A stretch of 64,000 bases of DNA from an uncultured Polaribacter sp. GTDB taxonomy: Bacteria > Bacteroidota > Bacteroidia > Flavobacteriales > Flavobacteriaceae. Under the pieces are notes generated by a model. That model was not told where the DNA came from and did not search any database. It saw nothing but the letters and a program-made list of their open reading frames with translations. The stretch spans positions 310,001-374,000 of the forward strand of contig NZ_CANNFH010000001.1 of the NCBI RefSeq assembly GCF_947503875.1, read 5' to 3'. Made by a program: the position numbers and the translations under genes. Positions 38,831 through 46,812 of this stretch are shown here, one piece after another. Each line of letters opens with the position of its first letter. Position 1 is the first letter of the stretch.

Positions 38831-38860
38831 TCATTGCGAGTTACGAAGCAATCTTTTTAT
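38831..38860. repeat. Dispersed-repeat-like element
   Basis: TCATTGCGAG followed by TACGAAGCAATCT resembles a short extragenic repeat frequent in flavobacterial genomes. There is only one copy in this window, so the repeat status is from memory of the motif. Confidence 0.4.
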
Positions 38861-38878
38861 AAAGACTACATATTACAA

Positions 38879-38914
38879 ATACCTTTCAGTTTTTAATTGA
38901 AAGGTGTTTTTTTT
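38879..38914 (+). terminator. Terminator after the serA fusion
   Basis: ACCTTTCA and TGAAAGGT pair around a short A/T loop and are followed by GTTTTTTTT. Confidence 0.8.
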
Positions 38915-39080
38915 GAACCTATTTCCAGCTTTCGGCACTCGCTTCACGCCCAAAAGCGTGAGAGCTCAAACAGAGCCTCTATCTGGGGTAGACTTGTTTG
39001 CTTGCTTTTAGCTTTTTATCAGATAAGTTATCGTTTAAAATAAATGTGCCATAAAGTTGTAGACTATAAAAAAGAAGACC

Positions 39081-39110
39081 CTTCAGGTTTTAACACCTGG
39101 AAGTTTTTTT
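39081..39110. terminator. Hairpin at the 3' end of the NlpC/P60 gene
   Basis: CTTCAGGT and ACCTGGAAG pair with one bulged G around TTTAAC, with seven T on the plus side and a T-rich tract on the minus side. It is probably a terminator for the minus-strand gene and a backup on plus. Confidence 0.6.
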
Positions 39111-39112
39111 AA

Positions 39113-40303
39113 TTACAACTTCAATTGTGTCTTCAAATCAACAATCATTTTATCTTTGGTTCCTAAATAACGTCTACTTCCTAAATATCTGTTTTTATTA
39201 AATTCGTCATAATTGGGTTGGTTTTTATCCATAGAAGACAGATGTACATTGCCAGATGCGTGTATAAATTCCATTTTATGATTGCCTAGCCAAATACCAA
39301 CATGCACTATACGTTGTTTTTTGTCTTCCGTAGCTTTTGTGCCAAAAAACAATAAATCACCTTTTTGTAAATCAGAAAAATCTAAATTGGTATCAACAGT
39401 TTTTCCTGCATTTATTTGCTGTGATGCATCTCTAGGAATTACAAAACCATTCATTAAATACACCATTTTAGTAAAGCCACTACAATCTACACCTTTACTA
39501 GAAGTACCACCCCACAAATAAGGAAAACCTTGCATAGCTCTTGCAGTGGTTTCAATATCATTTTTAGTTGATGCTAAATGGTTTAGCCAACTATTGTAAA
39601 TTACAGCTTCACTTTTTTTAACAAAACCAGTTCTATTGTCAGGATATTTTACTTCGTAATAATTAGAATCTTCAGATAAGTATTTTAAAATTCCGCCTAA
39701 TGTAATATCAGAAACAATGCTAGATTTTTCATTTTTATCAGTATAAACATATCCAAAATTCTTGGTAAAAATTATCTTTTTAGAAGCATTCCAATTTTCA
39801 ATTTCGTTTTTATTCATTTTGGCAATACCACCTTTATCAACCCAAGAAATATAATTATCTGGAGTTTGTATTCTATAAAAATCGCCTTCTTTATCAAGTA
39901 TTTTTAAAGACATACCTAGCAAACCTTGTGTGCCTAATTCTGCAGAATGTTTGGGTTTAGAACGTATGTTTATAACAGAATTTTTTGCAACTGCATACAT
40001 TTTATTGCCAACAATACTGTCTGGTAAAACTCTTATTTTATCTGCAAAATCTATTTTTAAAGATTGTAAACTATCTAATAATTTTTGATGTGCTTCTTTG
40101 GTATCTGTAGCACCATTAATAATAATTTTATTATTTTCTCTAGAGAAATTCACATCAAAAATGGCTACTCTTTTATCAGGAGCAAATTCGTTTTTAAATG
40201 TATTATTTATGCTTTCTAGTTGTTGTATTAGCTGGTTATTATCGCTACAAGCAACACTTATAAGTAGTAATAATAAGAAAATAGGTTTCAGAGATTTTGT
40301 CAT
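39113..40303 (-). CDS. NlpC/P60 peptidoglycan endopeptidase lipoprotein with SH3-like domains
   Basis: A 396-residue lipoprotein (Cys19 in LISVACS). SH3-like regions are seen at about 105-160 (INIRSKPKHSAELGTQGLLG) and 185-235. The C-terminal NlpC/P60 papain-like domain has catalytic Cys in GVDCSGF and His in RIVHVGIWLG, with a third polar residue in FIHASG. It cleaves cell-wall peptides, probably between D-Glu and the diamino acid. It is monocistronic and divergent from kynU. Confidence 0.92.
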   Translation of the reverse strand: MTKSLKPIFLLLLLISVACSDNNQLIQQLESINNTFKNEFAPDKRVAIFDVNFSRENNKIIINGATDTKEAHQKLLDSLQSLKIDFADKIRVLPDSIVGNKMYAVAKNSVINIRSKPKHSAELGTQGLLGMSLKILDKEGDFYRIQTPDNYISWVDKGGIAKMNKNEIENWNASKKIIFTKNFGYVYTDKNEKSSIVSDITLGGILKYLSEDSNYYEVKYPDNRTGFVKKSEAVIYNSWLNHLASTKNDIETTARAMQGFPYLWGGTSSKGVDCSGFTKMVYLMNGFVIPRDASQQINAGKTVDTNLDFSDLQKGDLLFFGTKATEDKKQRIVHVGIWLGNHKMEFIHASGNVHLSSMDKNQPNYDEFNKNRYLGSRRYLGTKDKMIVDLKTQLKL

Positions 40304-40394
40304 TTTACATTCTAAATAGATAAAAAATAAAGGTAGTAATTTATTTAATTCTAAATTCAGATTGTTTTATATTTGATAACAAGCATTTTTATAG

Positions 40395-41684
40395 ATGAAT
40401 TATCAGAATACTTTGGCATTTGCCAAACAACTAGACAAAGAAGATTCGCTTTCTTATTTGAGAGATAAATTTCACATCCCAAAAGATAAAAACGGAAAGG
40501 ATTGGTTATATTTTACGGGAAATTCTTTGGGTTTGCAACCAAAATCTACAAAGCAGTATATCAATCAAGAATTAGAAGATTGGGCAAATTTAGGTGTAGA
40601 AGGGCATTTTGAAGCTAGAAATCCATGGCTGAATTATCACGAATTGTTAACCGAAAAAATGGCAAAAATTGTAGGTGCAAAACCTATAGAAACTGTGGTA
40701 ATGAATACGCTTACCACCAACTTACATTTGCTAATGGTTAGTTTTTACAGACCTACAAAAACAAAATATAAAATTGTAATAGAATCAGATGCTTTTCCAT
40801 CAGATAGATATGCAGTGCAAAGCCAATTAAAATTCCATGGTTTTTCCGAAAATGATGTTATAGAATGGAAACCAAGAGCAGGAGAGGAGTTATTGCATAT
40901 AGAAGATTTAGAAACCATCGTTTCTGAGCAAGGAGACGAAATTGCTTTACTATTAATTGGCGGCGTAAATTATTACACAGGTCAGTTTTTAGATTTAAAA
41001 CAAATTGCAAAAATCGGGCATTCTAAAAATTGTGTGGTTGGTATAGATTTAGCACACGGAGCAGGAAATATACAACCGAATTTACACGATTCTGGAGTAG
41101 ATTTTGCAGCTTGGTGTACTTACAAATATTTAAATTCAGGTCCAGGAAGTTTATCTGGTGTTTTTGTGCATGAAAAACATGCAAAAAATAGAGATTTACC
41201 ACGTTTTGCAGGTTGGTGGAATCATAACAAAGCAACACGTTTTAACATGCGTAAACCTTTTGATGTTATGGAAGGCGCAGAAGGTTGGCAGTTGAGTAAT
41301 CCGCCAATTTTATCCATGGCAGCTATAAAAGCGTCTTTAGATTTGTTTGAAGAAGTAGGAATGGATGCTTTACGAGAAAAATCAGAAAAACTAACGGGTT
41401 ATTTTGAGTTTTTAATCAATCAAATTGATTCTAAAGATATTAAAATCATCACACCAAAAAACCCAAAAGAGCGAGGTTGCCAATTATCCATTCAAGTTAA
41501 AAATGCCGATAAAAGTTTACATCAAAAATTAACAGCCAATCATATAATTACAGATTGGAGAGAGCCAGATGTTATACGTTGTGCACCAACGCCAATGTAT
41601 AATACTTTTGAGGATGTTTATAGAATTGTAGAGTTCCTATCCCTAGCCCTTTCCAAAGTAAAGGGAACTCATGCTGAGGTTTAA
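40395..41684 (+). CDS. kynU: Kynureninase
   Basis: PLP enzyme that splits kynurenine or 3-hydroxykynurenine into (3-hydroxy)anthranilate and alanine. The 429-residue product has YFTGNSLGLQP near the start and PLP-binding Lys244 in WCTYKYLNSGPG. FAGWWNHNK and WREPDVIRCAPTPMYNT are also present. The last seven or more residues (KGTHAEV and stop) are encoded by DNA matching a repeat family found just downstream. The native C-terminus therefore seems to have been replaced. First gene of the kynurenine cluster. Confidence 0.95.
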   Translation: MNYQNTLAFAKQLDKEDSLSYLRDKFHIPKDKNGKDWLYFTGNSLGLQPKSTKQYINQELEDWANLGVEGHFEARNPWLNYHELLTEKMAKIVGAKPIETVVMNTLTTNLHLLMVSFYRPTKTKYKIVIESDAFPSDRYAVQSQLKFHGFSENDVIEWKPRAGEELLHIEDLETIVSEQGDEIALLLIGGVNYYTGQFLDLKQIAKIGHSKNCVVGIDLAHGAGNIQPNLHDSGVDFAAWCTYKYLNSGPGSLSGVFVHEKHAKNRDLPRFAGWWNHNKATRFNMRKPFDVMEGAEGWQLSNPPILSMAAIKASLDLFEEVGMDALREKSEKLTGYFEFLINQIDSKDIKIITPKNPKERGCQLSIQVKNADKSLHQKLTANHIITDWREPDVIRCAPTPMYNTFEDVYRIVEFLSLALSKVKGTHAEV

Positions 41685-41698
41685 TTTTGAAATAAGTT
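41653..41698. repeat. Kyn-cluster repeat, truncated copy overlapping the end of kynU
   Basis: The stretch from AAAGTAAAGGGAACTCATG through GAGGTTTAATTTTG to AATAAGTTGT matches the tail of the full copy at 41835-41870 with only a few differences. The kynU stop codon lies inside it. Confidence 0.8.
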
Positions 41699-41750
41699 GT
41701 AAATTTTAAAAGTTTTAAAGTTTTATAGTTCTAAAGTTCGTGAGTTTTAA

Positions 41751-41872
41751 AGTGAATAAGAATAATTTAGAAGTAAATCATAAGAGTAAAAAGCCCTTCC
41801 CTTTGGGAAGGGTTGGGATGGGATTGCAAGGAAAGGGAACTTATGTTGAGGTTTAATTTTGAAATAAGTTTT
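41751..41872. repeat. Kyn-cluster palindromic repeat, full copy 1
   Basis: The unit has an A/T-rich head (AAGTGAATAAGAATAATTTA), the exact palindrome CCCTTCCCTTTGGGAAGGG at 41794-41812, the linker TTGGGATGGGATT, and a tail AAAGGGAACTTATG through AATTTTGAAATAAG. A minus-strand open frame across this copy and the next is a repeat artefact. Confidence 0.85.
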
Positions 41873-41880
41873 AAAGTTGT

Positions 41881-41990
41881 AAAGTGAAAAATCATAATTT
41901 AGAATTAAATCATAAGAGTAAAAAAGCCCTTCCCTTTGGGAAGGGTTGGGATGGGAATCCAAGTAAAGAGAACTAAAGCCAAATTTTAAT
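41881..41990. repeat. Kyn-cluster palindromic repeat, full copy 2
   Basis: Same head, the same 19-base palindrome at 41927-41945, the same TTGGGATGGGA linker, then a diverged tail (AAGTAAAGAGAACTAAAGCC). The copy lies in the spacer between kynU and the small protein at 42019. Confidence 0.85.
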
Positions 41991-42018
41991 TGCATTTTTT
42001 TTAAATCTATAAATGTAA

Positions 42019-42357
42019 ATGAACACTATTTTTAAACACATTAAAGGAGAAGATATTTTAGTTAAGGTAAAAGCTAAAAGAGATACAGGTTTTTGGCAAT
42101 ATCAATTGTTAGGAATTTTAAGCTTATTTATAGAAAACGGAAACGATTATTTTATAATTACTGATAAAAGAATTATTTTAAGTGTTAAAGATGAAATTAA
42201 AGTAAACGCAGTATACAATGATTTTTCTAAAATTAACATCAACACAAAAAGTGATATTTTAAGTTTTCAAGATCAAAATAATAAAGTAAAGAAGATTTCT
42301 TTAGCTGCTATTAAACTAGAATATGACGATTATCAATATTTAAAGAGTAAATTTTAA
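42019..42357 (+). CDS. Small PH-domain-like protein of unknown function
   Basis: A 112-residue protein. The pattern LVKVKAKRDTGFW, then FIITDKRIILSVKDEIKV and a later FSKININTKSDILSFQD, resembles small bacterial pleckstrin-homology-like proteins. I could not confirm the family. No signal peptide or catalytic motif was seen. It sits between kynU and kmo, flanked by repeats, and is not an obvious part of the pathway. Confidence 0.6.
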   Translation: MNTIFKHIKGEDILVKVKAKRDTGFWQYQLLGILSLFIENGNDYFIITDKRIILSVKDEIKVNAVYNDFSKININTKSDILSFQDQNNKVKKISLAAIKLEYDDYQYLKSKF

Positions 42358-42380
42358 GTGATTAATTCAAACGTAAAAGA

Positions 42381-42494
42381 ATGAAAAGCGATAATAAAAA
42401 AAGTTTTTGGGATTATTTGTTTTATCCAGGTATGATTTTATTTATTGTTATCATCATTAATTTAATTATAAAAATTAGAAAAGGAACTATTTAA
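42381..42494 (+). CDS. 37-residue single-pass membrane peptide
   Basis: A short frame beginning MKSDNKKSFWDYLFYPG followed by a hydrophobic helix (MILFIVIIINLIIKI) and a basic end RKGTI. It starts 23 bases after the preceding small protein. The charge pattern suits a real membrane peptide with the N-terminus possibly outside. No known family; coding status is uncertain. Confidence 0.45.
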   Translation: MKSDNKKSFWDYLFYPGMILFIVIIINLIIKIRKGTI

Positions 42495-42507
42495 AAGAAA
42501 GTATTTT

Positions 42508-42628
42508 CCTAAGCAAAGAGAACTTTTGCCGAAATCTAATTTAAAAATAAAGTTAAAGTGAATAAAAATAATTTTATAGAAAATCGTAAGAGTAAAAAAG
42601 CCCTTTCCTTAGGAAAGGGTTGGGATAG
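42508..42628. repeat. Kyn-cluster repeat, rearranged copy entering kmo
   Basis: A diverged tail (AAGCAAAGAGAACTTTTGCC) comes first, then a head with AAAGTGAATAAAAATAATTT. The palindrome CCCTTTCCTTAGGAAAGGG follows at 42601-42619, then TTGGGATAGGATT. Arms differ from the other copies yet still pair perfectly. The second half lies inside the kmo reading frame. Confidence 0.8.
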
Positions 42629-44036
42629 GATTCTAATAATAGGCGCAGGTTTGTGTGGTTCATTATTAGCACTTCGTTTGGCACAAAGAGGCTATAAAGT
42701 TGAGGTTTACGAAAGCAGACCAGATTTAAGAAAAGTAGATATTTCTGCAGGTAGATCTATAAATTTAGCATTGTCAGACAGAGGTTTAAAAGCTTTACGT
42801 TTATGCGGAATGGAAGAAAAAGCTAGAGAAATTTGCATACCTATGTTTGGCAGATTAATGCACGATAGAGAAGGGAATACGTTTTCATCTAACTATTCAG
42901 GTAGCGCAAATGAGTACATCAACTCAATTTCTAGAGGAGATTTAAATGCCATTTTGTTAGACGAAGCAGAAAAGCACGAAAACGTAACGCTGCACTTTAA
43001 TAAAAAATGCAAAAAAGTAGCTATTGAAAAAAATATTGCACATTTTATAGATTATAAAACCAAAGAAGAATTTCCTGTAATTGCAGATGTTATTTTTGGA
43101 GCAGATGGCGCAGGTTCTTCTTTAAGAAAAAGTTATTTGTCCGAACGAAAATTCTTGTTCAGCTATTCTCAAAATTATTTAAATCATGGGTATAAAGAAT
43201 TAGAAATTCCTGCTGATACAAATGGAAATCATCAAATAAGTAAAGAGCATTTGCACATTTGGCCACGTGGCGATTTTATGCTAATTGCCTTACCAAATAT
43301 GGATGGTAGTTTTACAGTTACTTTATTTTTAAGTTATAATGAAGGCGAATTTAATTTCGAAAACTTAACATCAGAAGAAAAAATTACGGCCTTTTTTGAA
43401 AAAGAATTTCCAGATGCGTTGGAATTAATTCCTAATATTTTAGAGGAATTTACAAACAATCCAACAGGTCCTTTGGGCACTATAAAATGCAATCCTTGGA
43501 GTTATCAAAATAAAACCTTGTTAATGGGAGATTCATCTCACGCCATTGTACCCTTTTATGGACAAGGAATGAACGCTTCTTTTGAAGATGTTTTTGTATT
43601 GGATGAAATACTTTCTTATTTTGAAAAAAGTGAAGAAAACTTTGATTGGGAAACTGTTTTTAAAGCTTACCAGAAAAAACGAAAAAAAGATACAGATGCT
43701 ATTGCAGATTTAGCGATAGATAATTTTTTTGAAATGAGAGATCATGTTGCAAATCCGCTTTTTAAAGAAAAACGTAAAATAGAAATGGATTTAGAGAAAA
43801 CATTTCCAAAACAATATATGTCTAAATATTCTTTAGTAACTTTTAATGAGGATATTGGTTATAATGAAGCTATGAAACGAGGAAGAGCACAAGACAAAGC
43901 TTTATTGAATTTAATTTCTGGAGATGAGGTTCACACACATTTAGAAATGACAAAAGAAGAGTTGCAAGTTATTTTAGATAAAGTAATTACAGAAACCAAT
44001 ACGATTTTACAAGAAGATAAAATTGCGGGTTTGTAA
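42558..44036 (+). CDS. kmo: Kynurenine 3-monooxygenase with repeat-derived N-terminus
   Basis: FAD-dependent hydroxylase converting kynurenine to 3-hydroxykynurenine. The conserved protein begins at ILIIGAGLCGSLLALRLAQR (FAD Rossmann motif). Further motifs are SAGRSINLALSDRG, GADGAGSSLRKSY and LMGDSSHAIVPFYGQGMNAS. Upstream there is no ATG in frame. The only conventional start is GTG at 42558, inside a repeat, giving 492 residues with about 24 repeat-encoded residues (ENRKSKKALSLGKGWDR). A near-cognate start close to ILIIG is also possible. The rest of the gene is intact. Confidence 0.88.
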   Translation: MNKNNFIENRKSKKALSLGKGWDRILIIGAGLCGSLLALRLAQRGYKVEVYESRPDLRKVDISAGRSINLALSDRGLKALRLCGMEEKAREICIPMFGRLMHDREGNTFSSNYSGSANEYINSISRGDLNAILLDEAEKHENVTLHFNKKCKKVAIEKNIAHFIDYKTKEEFPVIADVIFGADGAGSSLRKSYLSERKFLFSYSQNYLNHGYKELEIPADTNGNHQISKEHLHIWPRGDFMLIALPNMDGSFTVTLFLSYNEGEFNFENLTSEEKITAFFEKEFPDALELIPNILEEFTNNPTGPLGTIKCNPWSYQNKTLLMGDSSHAIVPFYGQGMNASFEDVFVLDEILSYFEKSEENFDWETVFKAYQKKRKKDTDAIADLAIDNFFEMRDHVANPLFKEKRKIEMDLEKTFPKQYMSKYSLVTFNEDIGYNEAMKRGRAQDKALLNLISGDEVHTHLEMTKEELQVILDKVITETNTILQEDKIAGL

Positions 44037-44371
44037 AAATTACAATTTAAAGTCAATTATACACTAATTTTTAATACTATAAGTTCAATTAACAATAGAA
44101 ACAAAAGTTCCAATTTTTAAAATAAAAGTAAAGCCTAAAATAGTTAAAGTAAAAACAAAGAGAGAAAGCTTTGGATTAAATTTTGTACTGTAGCAATATT
44201 TTACAAAATAATGAATCTAAATTTAGAATATTAGATAATCAAGTTGATAATAAAGACTCAAAAAAAGCGATACTTTTAAGGAAGAAAATAAAACAATTTA
44301 TCTTAGAAAAAACTAATAAAGTCTGAAATTCTTAATATCCAACAATCCAACAATCTAAAAATCTAAAACAA
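44037..44371. other. 335-bp AT-rich spacer between kmo and haaO
   Basis: No supported gene. A stretch without start codon or stop (about 44200-44323) encodes a basic, low-complexity peptide and looks like chance or remnant sequence. Short near-repeats AATCCAACAATCTAAAAATC lie just before the haaO start. Confidence 0.5.
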
Positions 44372-44899
44372 ATGAGCAATTTAGTACAACCTTTAAATTT
44401 TAAAAAGTGGATAGATGAACACCGTCATTTATTAAAACCGCCTGTTGGTAACAAACAAGTTTGGGATAATGGTGAGTATATTGTAATGGTAGTTGGTGGG
44501 CCAAATAGCAGAAAAGATTATCATTATAATGAAACGCCAGAATTTTTCTATCAGGTTGAAGGTGATATGATTTTAAAAATTATAGATGATAAAGGCAAAC
44601 AAGTTGATGTAGCAATTAACGAAGGTGATATTTATTTGTTGCCAGGGAAAGTACCACATTCACCACAAAGAAAGGTAAATACGGTTGGTTTGGTAATAGA
44701 GTATCCGCGTGCTAAAGGCATGTTAGATGCGTTAGAATGGTATTGTGAGAATTGTGAAAATCAATTGTATAGAGAAGAATTTCCACTAGAAAATATAGAG
44801 AAAGATTTGCCAGTAATTTTTAACAAGTTTTACTCAGATAAAGAAAAATGTACTTGTACAAATTGTGGTTCTGTGATGGAATCTCCTAAGAATGTTTAA
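44372..44899 (+). CDS. haaO: 3-Hydroxyanthranilate 3,4-dioxygenase
   Basis: Opens the ring of 3-hydroxyanthranilate to 2-amino-3-carboxymuconate semialdehyde. The 175-residue product is the bacterial single-cupin form. Active-site iron ligands are His51, Glu57 and His96, with substrate arginines Arg47 and Arg100. A C-terminal rubredoxin-like iron site is formed by CENC (Cys125, Cys128) and CTNC (Cys162, Cys165). It precedes the decarboxylase gene, with a palindromic repeat between them. Confidence 0.96.
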   Translation: MSNLVQPLNFKKWIDEHRHLLKPPVGNKQVWDNGEYIVMVVGGPNSRKDYHYNETPEFFYQVEGDMILKIIDDKGKQVDVAINEGDIYLLPGKVPHSPQRKVNTVGLVIEYPRAKGMLDALEWYCENCENQLYREEFPLENIEKDLPVIFNKFYSDKEKCTCTNCGSVMESPKNV

Positions 44900-44904
44900 T
44901 AGTT

Positions 44905-44983
44905 TGTCATTCCTGCGAAGGCAGGAATCCACAATAAAATAGTTTAATATGAAATAGATTCTCGCCAACGTAAGAATAACAGA
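44905..44983. repeat. Repetitive extragenic palindrome between haaO and the ACMSD gene
   Basis: ATTCCTGC, GAAG, GCAGGAAT forms a perfect hairpin at 44909-44928. A second part, TTCTCGCCAACGTAAGAATAAC, resembles a decayed partner arm. It is a different family from the kynU/kmo repeat. Confidence 0.7.
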
Positions 44984-44986
44984 AAT

Positions 44987-46075
44987 ATGGAACATAAAAA
45001 ACTTAGAATAAACGGGCATTCGCATTTGTTGCCTTATCCAGAAGAAATTCCTCAATTTATGAAGGAAAAGGAAATTTTTTGGGTAGATGATGAACGTAAG
45101 CATATGTTGCAAAAAGGATGGAAAAGACCTGTAACACATTCTAGTTTTTTTTTAGATGAAAAACTAAAATGGATGGAACGCAACAAAATAGACCATGCTG
45201 TAGTTTTAAATTTATCGCAATTGTATGGTAATGGTTTGCGTTTAGAGGAAATGAAAAAAGCATTGCGTTTTCAGAACGATTTTAATGCAAAAGTGCAAAA
45301 AAATCATCCAGATAAATTTACTTGTGGTTTTGTGGTGCATCCTGGTTTTATTTATGGAGCTTTAGATGAAATGAAACGTTGTGTAGAAGAATTAGATTTA
45401 AAAGTTCTCTGTTTACCCACACATTTTATGGATTCTATTGGGCAATGGCGTTGTGTTTTTGATAAAGAGAATGATCGGATTTTTGAGTTGGCAGACAACT
45501 ATAAATTGGCTATTGAAATTCATCCTTATGATGGAGATAAAATGATAAAGCTAGAAAACACCAATTGGCGATTTCATCTTATTTGGATGTTGGCACAATG
45601 TGGAGATGCTTACCATTATTACACTTTAAATGGGATGCAAGAAAGGTATAAAAATATTAGAACTTGTTTTGCTCACGGAGGTCAATTGGCACAAATGAAT
45701 TTGGGAAGACGCATACAAGGTTTTGATGGCAGACCTGATTTATTTGAAGGAAAAACGCATCCAAGAAAAGCAATTGGACATAAAAACATCTTTTTTGATA
45801 CATTAGTACACGACACAGATTCTTTACATTTAATGTTTAAAAGACAAGGTACAAGTCAGGTTTTAATGGGTTTAGATGATCCTTATCCTTTAGGAGAAAT
45901 GGAAAGTGACAGACAATCTTCTTATCCAGGAAAAATTTTAGACTTGGCTATTGAAAAAAATATTATAACAGAAATTGAAAAAGGAGAAATTTGGGAAGAT
46001 AATGTATTGCAATGGTTGTTTGGTAATGATGAGGTTGCAAAGCAGAATTTGGTAAACAAAATTTTGAAGATTTAG
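44987..46075 (+). CDS. 2-Amino-3-carboxymuconate-6-semialdehyde decarboxylase-like amidohydrolase
   Basis: A 362-residue TIM-barrel metal enzyme of the ACMSD family. The HxH ligands are His11 and His13 (INGHSHLLPYP). Further motifs are CGFVVHPGF, AIEIHPYDGD, TCFAHGGQLAQM and the metal aspartate in MGLDDPYPLGEM. In the kynurenine pathway it decarboxylates the product of HaaO to 2-aminomuconate semialdehyde, leading toward complete oxidation. Placement directly after haaO supports this. It is longer than animal ACMSD. Confidence 0.88.
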   Translation: MEHKKLRINGHSHLLPYPEEIPQFMKEKEIFWVDDERKHMLQKGWKRPVTHSSFFLDEKLKWMERNKIDHAVVLNLSQLYGNGLRLEEMKKALRFQNDFNAKVQKNHPDKFTCGFVVHPGFIYGALDEMKRCVEELDLKVLCLPTHFMDSIGQWRCVFDKENDRIFELADNYKLAIEIHPYDGDKMIKLENTNWRFHLIWMLAQCGDAYHYYTLNGMQERYKNIRTCFAHGGQLAQMNLGRRIQGFDGRPDLFEGKTHPRKAIGHKNIFFDTLVHDTDSLHLMFKRQGTSQVLMGLDDPYPLGEMESDRQSSYPGKILDLAIEKNIITEIEKGEIWEDNVLQWLFGNDEVAKQNLVNKILKI

Positions 46076-46136
46076 TTTTACTGTAAAAAATTATGATTTT
46101 TTTACTTTTGTACAATCAATTATTTTAAATTGCTTG

Positions 46137-46559
46137 CTAAAGGCTAATGTTTATGCTTTTGTTTTTTGATAGTACAAACTTTGCGTTATCATAAGCAGGA
46201 GGTCCCATAAAACCAGTTGCATTATTAGAACAACCATAGTCTTCTTTTGGTATTCCTACAATATTAGTGTCCATTTTACCATTATTGTTTTTATCATGCA
46301 CAAAGGAAACTGCATATTCTCCTTTTGGTAGATTAGTAAAAATTACTGTAGATTTTTTATTACTTATTTTACGGGTAGCTCCCTTATAAATTTCTTTTAA
46401 AAAAGTGTTTTTGTTATTGTATAGCCCAACTAAAACAACTCCTTTGTCTGATTTTAAACCTTTAATATTCACTGTTAAAGTAAGTGTTTCTTCATTTTGA
46501 GCTAAAGTACTAGCAAGTCCAAAAAAAATAAAAGTAATTGTTAAAAGTATACTTTTCAT
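46137..46559 (-). CDS. DUF2141 domain secreted protein
   Basis: A 140-residue protein with a signal peptide (MKSILLTITFIFFGLASTLAQ). The DUF2141 beta-sandwich pattern follows: LTVNIKGLKSDKGVVLVGLYNN, FTNLPKGEYAVSFVHDKNNNGKMDTN and GIPKEDYGCSNNATGFMGPP. Found widely in Bacteroidota; the function is unknown. It is monocistronic. Confidence 0.9.
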   Translation of the reverse strand: MKSILLTITFIFFGLASTLAQNEETLTLTVNIKGLKSDKGVVLVGLYNNKNTFLKEIYKGATRKISNKKSTVIFTNLPKGEYAVSFVHDKNNNGKMDTNIVGIPKEDYGCSNNATGFMGPPAYDNAKFVLSKNKSINISL

Positions 46560-46812
46560 ATGTTTGGTTTTTAATAATAATTCAAATATCGATAGTTTTC
46601 TTTAAACAAATCAAGAAGTATACCGAATTGTTTTTTTTAAGAAAATTAGGTTTTCAGTACTTAAAAAAAATACAGGTTACTTTAATGTTTTTCCAATACT
46701 ATTTGTCAAGTTATACTTGTTTTTCTCTGAATAAAATTTTAGGTCCTGTTATCAGAAATTAAAATTTCTTTGCAAGTCTTTTTTTTCTGTTACCATACTT
46801 TTTATCAATAAG

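Noticed and set aside
41747..41995. Minus-strand open frame encoding repeated SHPNPSQREG-like peptide
   Set aside because: It is the translation of two copies of a palindromic DNA repeat. Both copies differ in length and the peptide has no protein-like features beyond the repeat.
44200..44323. Open stretch between kmo and haaO encoding a basic peptide
   Set aside because: No start codon, about 40 codons, low complexity and no recognisable family; chance is sufficient.
44834..45139. Minus-strand open frame across the haaO-ACMSD junction
   Set aside because: It overlaps two strong genes and a palindromic repeat, and its composition is not protein-like.
46538..46762. Plus-strand 74-codon frame in the spacer upstream of the DUF2141 gene
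   Set aside because: Low-complexity Phe/Ile/Lys composition from AT-rich DNA, no ribosome-binding or promoter support, and it overlaps the DUF2141 start.
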